Assembly (NCBI GenBank): GCA_905250125.1
Contig: CAJNOL010000018.1
Location: 310,001 to 374,000 of the forward strand
DNA: 64,000 bases
Origin: Rotaria sordida
Lineage: Eukaryota > Rotifera > Eurotatoria > Philodinida > Philodinidae
Direction of reading: 5' to 3'
The notes under the pieces: generated by a model
What the model saw: only the letters and a program-made list of their open reading frames with translations
What the model was told of the DNA's origin: nothing
Database searches by the model: none
Program-made: the position numbers and the translations under genes
Shown: in pieces, positions 39,023 to 50,200 of the stretch
How positions within the stretch are numbered: the first letter of the stretch is position 1
Layout of the letters: each line of letters starts with the position of its first letter

Positions 39023-42000
39023 TTATGATTCATTAGCAACTAGTTCTGTTGTTGGTGTACGACGTGTAATACTTCGTGGTCGATTAACATATTTTGTTAA
39101 AATAGGCATTTCAAGTACAGTTGTTTGTTTTTGTGGAATAGATGATTTTGATGTTGATGGACGACAATTTGTATTCTATAATAAGGATATATTATTTAGA
39201 TTGTTAATTGAAGAATTCTCAAAATGTTGTGATACTAAAGGTGTAGTGTGTATAGTAGTATGTTTTTGTAACGGTGATATCAATGGAAGAGGTTATGGTG
39301 ATATAGGTGCATGATTTAATGTACTTAAAATTTGTGCAGATAAAAGTACCTCAGAACCTAATGATGATTTATTATCAGTTCGACCTGGTATCCATGATGC
39401 TGATTGTGGTGCTGGACGATGATTCAAAGTTGTACCTTTAATTATACGTTTTCTCATATCACGTAAATCAAGTGATGTGTGATTTTTTATAAGCTGTTGA
39501 TCTTTTATATGTAATTTTGACGTTGTTGTTGTTGTTGTTATTGTTGATGATGGTAGTTGTCGAGGAATATGTTTTGCTCGTGAAGCATTAACTTCATATC
39601 GAACATAAGCTTGTGCAAGATTATAATCAATTAATGGTTTTTTAAATATATCTGTATTATGATCATTATTATTATTATTATTATTATTATCATGAATAAT
39701 ACCAGGAATTTTTTGAACTTCTTTATATGCTAAACCTTTATAAAGAAATTTTGATTTTGGTATTGGTCGAATATTTGGTAATACTTGTCGATTATAATTT
39801 GTTGAATCTTGAAATAATTGTTCTTGTTGTAATATTTGTAAATCTTCAATAGGATATTGACTTCGTTTTGACGTTGGTTGTATATGAACAGGTACACATG
39901 TAACAACAGAACGCCACATTTTTGTTGTTTCTTCTTTATTTTCAACGTTATGTTGTTCTTCAGCTTCAATAAATGTTGCAAGAGTATTATTTCTTAATTG
40001 AATATCATCTGATGTTCTACGAATATCTGTTTGTTGATTTGTTAATAGATTTTCACTATGATTTTTATCTTGATCTGTAAGATTTTTATATGAAGGAGAT
40101 TTTTTATTTCTATATGCTGATAAAACTGTACGAGATCGTTGAGGTATTTTTATTGTTGATGATGTAGTTCGAATAGCTGTTGATTTACGAGATTTTGTCG
40201 GTGAAATAACACGATCAATTTCAAGTTGTTGAACTTGTATTGGTGAAAAATAAACGTGTCCGTTATAACCTCTCCAAACCTATAAAAATTTTAGATAAAA
40301 TTAAAAAAATGATGTTAAATAATCCAAATATTATGGGACAACAAGGTCCACCTCCTAATCAAGTTCAACCACCAACTCAAACTCAACAACCAACAACAAC
40401 AACAACTACAACATCACAAATGATACCCGGTGCTATTAATCCAACAATGACTGTACAAGCACGTCAAAATCAAAATGATGATATATTAGCACGTTGTCTT
40501 ACTCAAACTCAACGTCTTCGTGAAAATCTTCAAGGTTTACTTAATACAACAAAACAAGCAGCACATATTGAAACAGATGAACAAACATCATCATCATCAT
40601 CATCAACAACAACAACAACAACAAATCTTTCAACAAATTCAACAATAAGAAATAATATTGATCGTAAATTATATGAAATGAGTACATCACTTGATCAATT
40701 ATTTGGTTTACTTGATCAATATGATTTTAAATTTTTACAAAGTCAACAAACATTAGTTAATCATTATAATGAATTATCCTATGAAAAACAAGGTACAGTA
40801 ATAGATGAATGGTCATCAAATGTAAAATGGGCTGATAAATTAATTGATATATTTCCTTTAATGCATCCAAGTACTCAAAATTATCGTCGAAGTAATTATC
40901 GAACAATAAATTCAAATATTCGTTCACGTGTTGATGGACCATCATCAGCAATAATTGATCGTGTTATAGCACAATTTGAATCTTCTCTACCACAGCAACA
41001 GCAACAACAACAGCAATCATCACAAAAAGAATATTCAATTAGTGTACAACGTTTATCAGATCATTTACATATTATTGAATTTAGTTTATTTCGTTCGGGA
41101 TTAGATATTTATTTATATGTTCGACATTGTACTGTTGAACATGTTATTGTTAAACCATTAAATGAAAAAAAATTATTTTCAAATAATTTAAATAATAAAT
41201 TATCAACAAATTATCGTGCTTTAGACTTAATTGCTGGACATATACGTGCAGCTGCTGTTTATTATGCACAATTTACAATGCAAGTTGATCAAGCATTAGG
41301 AAAATTATTATTATATATACATAAATATCAAACATTACATGGACAAAAATGTATTAATTGTCAAAAACATTTATTAAATGGTTTACAACCAACATGGAGA
41401 GATTTTAAAACTTATGAATGTTTTCATGAAGAATGTTTAAATTGAAATTCAAAAAAAAAAAGGGATTTGACATAGATAATATTTTAAAATTTTAATATTC
41501 TCACCTGGTGAATGTTATAAGAAAAAAAAGAAACTTCAAATGTAAAGCAAAAATATTATTGAATTTCATTAAGATTATTCGCTTCTTATTTTTTTTTTCT
41601 TACTTTTTTTTTCAATGTTTGTAAATATATGTTAAAAAAATATAGAAAGAACGATGCCTGTATGTTATTGATTGTCGTTACCATATAATTTACACTCGAA
41701 TGTAAATTGATTTCTCCTTTCCTATCGATTGACTGTCTACATACTAACGCAATGTCTTTACTCAACATGTCACATTCAACATATTAATTTTGACGACAAG
41801 CAAGAATGAGAAAAAGAATGAAATAGATACGGACCCGAAGTGGTGCCATAGGAACAGGTCGCTTCTGTTCAAGATAGTAAAATCGAGGATGTAGAAATCC
41901 AAAACCAGGTGGTGGATCACTTGATCCAAGTACAGCATTAACATCGTGATCAAGTTTAGTTTGACGTGGACTTTCTATTTTTTCATGAAGTACTGTAGCA

Positions 42001-42389
42001 TAATCATATACTGACCGTGGAATAAATGTTTGTAGATGTTCACTAACAGCTGATGGTGATGGATCATCATGTGACCTTTAAATTTTACAAATATTTTAAT
42101 TATTCAGAATGAAAAAATAAAAAAAAAAACATAAATAAATCAATTCTTACATTTTATCTTGAAGATTATCATTTACAGTTGTTGGTATTAATATAGATGA
42201 TATTTCTTGTGATTGTTTATTATTTAAAATTTCTTCTATTTCATCATTTGCTATGGGTGTATCTTGAGAATCAGCTGATGATTTAACATCAATATCAATA
42301 TCATCGTCATAATCATTTAGAGTAATTGATTTTACTTGTTTATCATCAGGTACTGTTGTAAGAAACGTTTGATTAGTACCCTCCGTCAT
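39023..42389 (-). CDS. Uncharacterised low-complexity protein; hosts MED27 in its intron
   Basis: Four exons (42151-42389, 41835-42075, 39350-40279, 39023-39175) give 520 residues with phases matching at each junction. An in-frame ATG also exists at 42404. The N-terminal exon is acidic (NDYDDDIDIDVKSSADSQD). Exon 2 ends with a distinctive block rich in Pro and aromatics (GSSDPPPGFGFLHPRFYYLE, then RPVPMAPLR), which continues across the big intron as VWRGYNGHVYFSPIQ. This is the best candidate for a conserved domain. The remainder is Ser/Thr/Lys-rich with an Asn run near 39665-39690 and a Thr run near 39525. The last intron (39176-39349) is inferred because the frame otherwise meets stops, and a phase-0 donor (GAG|GTACTT) and acceptor (tattatag) fit. 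Intron 2 is 1555 nt and contains MED27 on the plus strand. I do not recognise the family. Confidence 0.6.
40309..41445 (+). CDS. MED27: Mediator complex subunit 27, nested in an antisense intron
   Basis: A single exon gives 378 residues from the ATG at 40309. The frame is open upstream to 40240, but that would run into an exon of the opposite gene. MED27 is a tail/upper-middle subunit of the Mediator that couples activators to RNA polymerase II. The diagnostic C-terminus is clear: CINCQKHLLNGL, then PTWRDFKTYECFHEEC, the zinc-binding end of MED27. Before it, SIIDRV-like and SVQRLSDHLHIIEFSLFR segments fit the family's second half. The N-terminal third is Gln/Pro/Thr-rich with a Thr run, a Ser-Thr run near 40590-40625 and a Gln run near 40995-41020, which explains the extra length over the vertebrate protein (311). 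The whole gene sits inside intron 2 of the minus-strand gene 39023-42389. Confidence 0.85.
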   Translation: MMLNNPNIMGQQGPPPNQVQPPTQTQQPTTTTTTTSQMIPGAINPTMTVQARQNQNDDILARCLTQTQRLRENLQGLLNTTKQAAHIETDEQTSSSSSSTTTTTTNLSTNSTIRNNIDRKLYEMSTSLDQLFGLLDQYDFKFLQSQQTLVNHYNELSYEKQGTVIDEWSSNVKWADKLIDIFPLMHPSTQNYRRSNYRTINSNIRSRVDGPSSAIIDRVIAQFESSLPQQQQQQQQSSQKEYSISVQRLSDHLHIIEFSLFRSGLDIYLYVRHCTVEHVIVKPLNEKKLFSNNLNNKLSTNYRALDLIAGHIRAAAVYYAQFTMQVDQALGKLLLYIHKYQTLHGQKCINCQKHLLNGLQPTWRDFKTYECFHEECLN

Positions 42390-42404
42390 CCTAGACAAAA
42401 CCAA

Positions 42405-43268
42405 AAAAAGAAAAGAAATGTTCGAAATAAATTCGATTTTTATTGTTGAAAGACTTCAGGTTCAATTTCTTACACGTTTCGTCAGTTAGAACTTATATAT
42501 TGTATGAAAGAAAGAGAAATTGAAAACGTTTTGTTTGCATTTTTATTCCGCGTCAATTGAAATGAAAATGTAAAGAAAAAAAATTGTAACGTTTATTTTA
42601 TGCATACTTACTTCGACGTTTTTTTTAATGTGTCTCATTGACTTACTCATGTAAATAATACAAAGAAATTTATATATACACAATGAATATCAACTTTAAA
42701 ATACATTCGAATTTGTCTTTGTTTTTTTGTAAATAAATATTATCAAACTGTTATTTATTTAGTTAATTGTTCTTGTTTTGTAATTAATCTTAGCTTTGTT
42801 AAGAAATATTTCGATTAAGCCAATAAATTACAAATAAGATATATCGTCTCATAGACTATAAGCTATAATATACATTGTCTTGCCTCATTGTAATATATTT
42901 TTATTAAATTAAATATTTCGTTTTTCTGAAGTATTATAAAATTTATTTGATGTTGTGTAGCTGAATATTAAGTTCTGATAAACTTGTAAAATTGATAAAT
43001 TCTAACAACAATAGATGAATTTAGTCATGAACAAGTATCTATGTAAATGAATTTTTTTATTAAAATCGTTTAATGCACACTAAATACATTTTGAAAGTTA
43101 TCCAAAAAAAACCTTCTATAAAAGATGAGGTTCATAGTTCTTTTTTCGTTAAAAATAAGTAGTTTTTAGTGAATTTTCTCTCTCTCTCTCTTTCTCAAGA
43201 ACGATTATTTAAAAAAGTTTTATATAAAATCTCAAAAAAACAAACAAACAATATAAAAAGTTTTTATT
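42405..43268. other. Intergenic DNA
   Basis: AT-rich spacer between the 5' end of the uncharacterised minus gene and the 3' end of the CIMIP5-like gene. A CT-rich run lies at 43172-43196. No gene seen. Confidence 0.4.
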
Positions 43269-43871
43269 TTAATCATAGCCAAGTATTTCTTTTGGCACAC
43301 GTTTTTTATGCTGATCATCAAAACGTGTCTGTAGACTTCGAATTTCTTGTCCGGAATCAGTTTGTAAACGCCAACCATAATCATGACCACGAGAATTAGG
43401 AATCTTAATAAACATAAAACAAAAGCAAAAGGTCACTAAAAATTTCAATTTAGATCTCGTTTTCCAACCGTGTTTGAAAAACGTGTTGAATTTTGTAGTG
43501 GTGGTTTGTCTGGTTTTAAATTTCCCTAAATAATTTCAACAATTTTCATATAATTTAATAAAATTAGAAAAGTCAAATTACTTTAGGATCATAGTCCGCC
43601 ATCCAACCGTACATTTGTTTCCATTGTTTTCGAGTTGATTCTTCTTTTGACACACTTTCAATCCAAATTTGTGCTAAATCCCATGGAGTAAATGCTCCAT
43701 CATCGAGTTTTTTTGTACTGGTTCCACCAGTAGCTGCTGGTGGTGCACGTGCTGGAGCTGGTGGTGCAGCTGCTTCAGTTCGATTTCTAGATTTAGATAA
43801 TAAAAAACAATAAATCAGAAAATTTAGCAAAAAAAACGTTTCTTGTACCCTTTTCGAAGTAAATTGGCCAT
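43269..43871 (-). CDS. Ciliary microtubule inner protein like C2orf50/CIMIP5
   Basis: Four exons (43849-43871, 43582-43786, 43469-43525, 43269-43403) give 139 residues. The first exon is only 23 nt (MANLLRKG). An Ala/Pro-rich stretch follows, then TPWDLAQIWIESV, a basic helix, WMADYDPKGN and RFSNTIPNSRG, ending with FDDQHKKRVPKEILGYD. The order W ... W-x-x-DYDP-x-GN-K ... RFS-x-T-PNS matches the vertebrate C2orf50 protein, a component found inside the doublet microtubules of motile cilia. The donor of the third exon (ACG|GTTGG) was chosen because it restores the T-x-PNS motif and avoids a stop a few codons later. Rotifers are heavily ciliated, which fits. Assignment is by pattern from memory and is moderately sure. 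Confidence 0.7.
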
Positions 43872-43943
43872 GACTACACACACGGTCTCTATGTTTCTCT
43901 CACTAATATAAACATACACACTCTTTCTTTTTCTTTCTCACCC

Positions 43944-43969
43944 CACACACACACACACACACACACACA
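43944..43969. repeat. (CA)n microsatellite
   Basis: Run of CA dinucleotides, just 5' of the CIMIP5-like gene, within an otherwise pyrimidine-rich stretch. Confidence 0.85.
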
Positions 43970-44076
43970 TACAATGACACTCTCCTCTTCAAACAACTTG
44001 AAACGAGAGAAAAAAAAATTTACTTTATTTTCTTTTTATTAAGAAAAATATGAATGCATTCCAGAAAAAAAAGATG

Positions 44077-44817
44077 TTAATGCGCATGTTGATACCATAA
44101 ACTAATTAGAACAATAATTAAAAATCCAACAAATATCAAAATTATATTAATGAATGGACAAAGTTTTGTTTTCATAAGATCATCACGAATCATATCAATA
44201 AACGTTATATATATAAATGTTCCTGCACTTAAAGATTGTAAAATTCCATTTATTAAATTTAATTCAGATGAATCTGAACTAACTAATAAACCTATAAATA
44301 CACCAATTGGTCCCATTATACTCCAAATAGACATAGCACAAAATACTTGAAAATAATTTTTATTATTAATCAATAGACGAAGTGTTACTGAAAATGCAAG
44401 TAAAGACATATGAAAACAAATAGCACCTAATAAAAGCCATAATGTTGCTGTATCTTTTGTTTGTCCACCAATGAGAATCCCATCTAAAATAAATTCATGT
44501 ATATGTATAAAGAAGGACAAAAACAAAAGGATTTTATTACATACCAAAAAAGTTATGAGTACCAAGGGCGAAAACAATTGTAACAATATGTCCTAATTGA
44601 TGATTATGATGCGATGTCACTGACGAATCAATTAATTTTACTTGTGCATTTTTATTTTGTCTTTTTGATAAATATAATTCAAAAAGATTTGTTAATTCTT
44701 GAATGATACATATAAGAAAAAATCCGAGACCAATTAATAAATAACCCATATTAATTGTATGCCATTGATGAGCAACAAGTTCAAGAGAATTTGGAAGGAT
44801 TATCATTAATAGAGTAC
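44077..44817 (-). CDS. ZIP-family (SLC39) zinc transporter, 5' end missing
   Basis: Two exons are visible (44545-44817 and 44077-44483). The first begins at an acceptor (attag|GTACTC) in phase 2, so at least one upstream exon is missing. The upstream side is cut by a 10-N gap 31 nt away. The visible 226 residues show six or so hydrophobic helices. Helix 4 carries HNFFDGILIGGQ, matching the ZIP signature H-x-x-x-D/E-G in which His and Asp bind the metal. Helix 5 carries GAICFHMSLLAFSVTLRL. PIGVFIGLLV and LQSLSAGTFIYITF follow, as in the ZIP1/2/3 subgroup. A histidine-containing loop (TSHHNHQLGH) precedes helix 4. The predicted role is zinc or related metal import across a membrane. The start in this window cannot be the true N-terminus. 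Confidence 0.8.
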
Positions 44818-44848
44818 CTAATTTTTAATAAATGACATAAAAATAAAA

Positions 44849-44858
44849 NNNNNNNNNN
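44849..44858. other. Assembly gap (10 N)
   Basis: Ten undetermined bases. A run of exactly this length is often a placeholder of unknown true size. It separates the visible ZIP exons from whatever lies upstream, so the join between 44848 and 44859 should not be trusted. Confidence 0.95.
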
Positions 44859-47237
44859 GAAATGTCCAATAATATCAGACAATAATGTAATTATAAATAA
44901 GAATTTCAATTTCTATACAAAAGAATATCCTGAAAGTTCAGGAAAATGATTATAACTTGAGAAGAAGGATTTAATAACACAAACTCTTTCAGGATTTTCA
45001 TCTACAGTATGAGTCATACTTGTGAGCAAAATATGAGTTCAAATGAAGATCATCAGTCGGATGGGTTGCCTCATGATAGTCACTCTTTTTATAGAACACT
45101 AAGTGGTAATAAAGAAATTTATCGGTTATATTTCAACGAATTTTGTCACTAGAAATCTAGAGAAGTCGTTTTTTGCTTATTTCATGTAAAAGTTTATGAA
45201 ATAATATGCAAAGAAATCTTTAAACTTGTAAATGAAAACGATTTTTATTTGATATGTTTTGCGAGAAGGAATCGTTTTTTAAATGTATCTCAACAGAATT
45301 GAACATCAATATTATCTTGTTGACTTTTGCAAAACGATCATCTGTTATCTAAATGTTAGATCTGCCAGAATCATTCAACATAGTTTACAATAATATATTT
45401 CAATGAATAATAGATCTAACTTCAGTTGCATCATGTATTAGAGAATGATTAGATTTTCGTTCTATCGATGGGCATATTCTATATTAGAATAATTTGTTTT
45501 TTTATAATGCAATTAAAACAGACTGATATCAGCTCAACATAGGATAGGACGAAAAAAGCCATCCCATGGGACATTTCAATCGTCAAATATCTTTTAAAAG
45601 ATATGAAATTTGTTCAAACATTTACCGATCGATTCATGCCTATATCCACTTGATGTTCTTAAAAACATTAGTGATTACTAACAAAGTTTGGAATTTTTTA
45701 GATTGTTTTTTAATCCTGTGACGGAGATAATGGAAAACTCCTAACAACAAGAAGATAAATTACTTTACATATAATTTGTTTGTCTCATAGGATGAGACGA
45801 TCCCCAAAAAATTTCCATCCCATCCCATGAAACTCATGGAATGAAACTTTTCCATCCCACGCGGAGTCCTGGTGTTGATATAGTGACCGTATATTTATTA
45901 CTTTGTCGCACATATCTATTTGATCACATGTTGGATTGACATGATATATTTTAAACAATACATCATGGTGATTTTTTATAATGGTAATTGGGATAATTAA
46001 TCTTTTTCCTTAGTGTTATTAAAAGAAATTTTTTTTTCGTTAATTTATCCAAAATCTACAATGTTTATTATCGAAAATACAATAAACCTCTTCCCGCAAT
46101 AGAAGATCCCGAGTCTTCTATTGTGTCGCAGGTATTTTTATTATTTTTTAATTAAAAGAATTTTTCGAAAAACTAAAAAGATTTCGAGGATTTAGAAAGA
46201 AATTTTTAGAATTTTAAATGCCAAGAAATAATGTTGACGTCAATCTTTTAACTCTGAAAACTAGGCGTATTTTGCGAAAAATCAATCAATCAAGAGAAGT
46301 CTTTTATTACGTTCAACACATCGTTCCTGAAGGGAGGTGTTTTATTCCGAGGATGGATTTAGTTTTTAAGTGAACACGAAAAATTGATATTTAGCGATTA
46401 TTAGAATTTTCTTGTTAGTCTTGGAATTAGCAATATTAAAAAACTAATAAATTTCTGTTTTTCACTTTATTATTTCTTTCATAAACTATTTCGAACAATC
46501 GTTGTTAAATTTTTCTTGTTTTGACATCAACTAGCATTTATAGTTTTAAATATGATCGGTAGCTGGATGAATTCGATATTTTTTAATGTTGTTCTATTTA
46601 TTGTGCTTCTTATATGTTATTTTAGATTATCTTATTATCCATTTTAATGGTTTCCAATGGATTCATTGTGTTTTTCGCTTCTTAATTGATTATCAAATGA
46701 TTGATAAGTAATAGATGTCGTTCGACACACAATTAATAAAAATAAGATAAAAATAATAATAAACAGATAAAGAATTTTATTCTTTGTAAATAAATAATAT
46801 TATTCAATATTTGTTATTGTTTTTTTTGTTTTATTGTCTATCATCAATTGGATAAGTTAAACATACATAATATTCAAATGACTCATTTATTTAACAATAT
46901 ATCCTTCAAAATATTGAGTTACAAATCACTCTATCACCTTTTCAAATTAATTTTCTCTCTTATAGACAAATAATCGTAACAAAAAAAAAAGGAAAAAAAT
47001 AAATAAATAAAACTATACCCTACGACTAATTCTATTGCGTAAATGAAGTGGGTCAACAGAAGAAAAAGAAAAAAAAAAGCACATGAATCATTATTAAAAC
47101 ATTGCTATCATCAAATTGTTTATCTTCCAACCACTTCGTATATGAAATTCATTTTTATTTTTATTTTTTGTTTAGATGATTATTTAAATGCGTTTTTAAC
47201 GACACAAAACAAAAAAAAAACAAATATTTTTCCATCA
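44859..47237. other. Intergenic DNA with repeat fragments
   Basis: Right of the gap, no exon completing the ZIP gene was found. At 45545-45590 (gccatcccatgggacattt) and 45782-45872 (aggatgagacgatcccc, ccatcccatcccatgaaac, tccatcccacgcgg) there are related GC-richer motifs in opposite orientations, which look like the ends of a decayed repeat about 330 nt long. At 46097-46123 there is a perfect 10-bp hairpin (caatagaaga / tcttctattg). An acceptor at 47165-47175 suggests a 5' UTR intron of the MTMR gene. Confidence 0.4.
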
Positions 47238-50200
47238 ATGGTTGTCGGAGGTCCATCACCGGTGACAATTGTCGAAGAAGAAGATATTAATGTATGTGAA
47301 TTATCAAATTCTGTTAGTGATGCAGCACCTTCATCATCAAATACAACAGAATTACCTATTGATCAAACAAATAATATAAATGAATTTCCATTTGAATTTT
47401 TATCTGGTGAAGAATTAATTGATCATAATATGGATTTAACTGATGGTTATATTTATTTAACAACATATCGTTTATTTGCATTTTCAAATCAATCATCATC
47501 ATCACATTGTTCATTTATTAATTATCCAATACGTTTAATTGAAACAATTGAAGTAAAAGATAATATTTATTTATCTATACAATGTAAAGATATTCGTTCA
47601 TTTCGTTTAATGTTTACAACAACTGAAAAATGTTGTTATTGGTTTAAAAAATTAAATGAATATATAACAACATTAATATGTTTAGATGATTTATTTGCTA
47701 TTAAATATGCTTTAAATAAATCTCAACAAGATAATAATATAAAACATGATTATATTCGTCAAGAATTTATACGTTTACAATTAGATTCTTATCCATGGCG
47801 TTTAACAGATATAAATCATGATTATAAATTATCTCCAAGTTATCCAAATATTTGTGTTGTACCAGCAAATATAACTGATGACGAAGTTCATGAAGTAGCA
47901 AAATTTCGTTCATATAAACGTTTTCCAACTATTGTTTGGAGGTAAATTGGTTTTTTTTATGATGATATTATTATTATCTTTTTTTTGTAAATATTAGACA
48001 TAATAATGGTGCAGTTATTGCACGAACAAGTCAACCAGAAGTTGGATGGCTTTTTTGGCGTTCAAAAGAAGATGAAAAAATGATTCAAGCTATAATGAAT
48101 GCTTGTAAAACAACAACAACAACAACAACAGAAGATTCCACTAATGAAATAAATTCAAATCGTTTATTAATTCTTGATGCACGAAGTTATACAGCAGCAC
48201 TTGCAAATCGTGCTAAAGGTGGTGGTTTTGAACATCCACCTTATTATTCAGATTGTGATGTACAATTTATGAATTTACCTAATATTCATGTTATACGAAA
48301 AAGTGCATATATGTTAAGAGTTGCTGTTGCTAATGCAGTACAAGGAGAACAGTAAGATAGAAATTTTAGTTTTTGTATACTGTAGAAAGGAAAAACATCG
48401 AAAAATTTTTATTTTTGATATAAGGGAGTGTATGTGAGGGGTGTAGGTGTGCGTTCGAGTCTTCTTTTCACCTACACATTCACACCCACCCTGGGAACAT
48501 CACTTTTTTCTTTTCCACCTTTCCTACTACCAATCAAACTAATAGTAAATTCAATAGCAATAAGAGTAGAAGATTCGTACATTGGCTCTTTTTTTTATTT
48601 ATTGATACGATTCATTAATTTTTCAGGTAAAAAATTGTGTCGATTAAGTAAATCGATTATTTTTTTTCGGGTTGTTTTTGAATATGTGAATGAAAAAATA
48701 AAATTCAATTTTTCTGTTATTTTATCAGTAGATTCTGCATTTTCATTTTCGATAAATTTATTTATTTTAGTTGGCTAGCACAATTAGAATCTTCAAGATG
48801 GTTACATAATTTATCTGCATTAATAAATGCAGCATCATTTGTTGTTGCTACTGTTAATAATCATGCTCGACCAGTACTTATTCATTGTTCAGATGGTTGG
48901 GATCGTACACCACAAATTACAACATTAGCTGAAATAATGCTTGATTCATATTATCGTACAATAGAAGGTTTTCAAATATTAGTACAACGTGAATGGATTG
49001 CATTTGGTCATAAATTTGCTGATCGTTGTGGACATGGAAATGGAGCAAATGATCTTCATGAACGTAGTCCAGTTTTTCTTCAATGGCTTGATTGTATTTA
49101 TCAATTATATATACAAAATCCAACTGCATTTGAATTTAATGAAATGTTTCTTGTAAGATTTCAATTTACATTTATCCTTAAAAAAAAACATATATATATA
49201 TATATATATATATATTATTTTTTAATTTAGTTGAAATTAGCACATCATACATATACTTGTTTATATGGAACATTTTTATGTAATACAGATTTTGAACGTA
49301 CAACAACTAATTTAGAAAGTCGAACATTAAGTATATGGAGTTTATTAAATGTTAATTCAAAACAATTTATTAATCATTCATATAATAAAACAAAAAAAGA
49401 AGTAAATAAATTTTTTATTATATAAGATATAGCTAATGCAAAAATCGAGAAAAAATTAGATTTTATAGAATTATATATGAGTACATAGAGTTTACGATGC
49501 TGATTAGAGATATATAGTTTTAACACAAGAAATTTAAAAATAGTGATTTCTTAATGATTACTCTAACTTACACTAGCCTATCTTTCGCTGAAATAGTTTG
49601 ACAAAATTTGATCGTCATGATCCGATTTGGCTTATTTCACAAGACTAATAAGTTTATCTAGCTAATCGATACATCCTTTTAATTTTATGTCTTAGCATTG
49701 ATGAGAAAACCCACTTTGTATACAATAATGACCGAAAATAAGATCGTATTTGAAAAATTTAGCTGAAAAACATTGACCTTTGGACTTAATCGATATGATA
49801 TTCGGAATCAGCATAAAAAACTGTATCGAATAAATTATATGTTGTCAAAAAATATTTTCCGTCAAAATCTGGTCTATACTTCCCTGCACGACAAAACTGA
49901 AGAAGGACAGGTCAGATTTTGATGCAAAATATTTTTTTGACGACATATAGTTTATTCGATGCAGTTTTTTTATTTTTCATTATGCTGAATTCGAATAAAA
50001 TAATTTTAGCGAAGAATAATCAGTGTAAGGTAGAGAAATCTTCGATTTTCAAGTGAAATATCTAATTTTGTTTTTGCTAAGACATTTTCTTATCTAAAAA
50101 CTGTATCTGTAATCAGCATCATGAGTTCCATTCATTCATATATAGTTCAATGAAATTTGATTTTTGCATTAGGAATATCTTACAAAAAAAAAACAAGTTA

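Noticed and set aside
39293-39349. Reading straight through to the stop at 39293 as the end of the minus gene
   Set aside because: A phase-0 intron with good sites joins to a further open, compositionally matching exon at 39023-39175. The shorter end remains possible.
48428-48778. 116-codon frame in MTMR intron 2
   Set aside because: Located between two well-supported MTMR exons, with hydrophobic chance composition.
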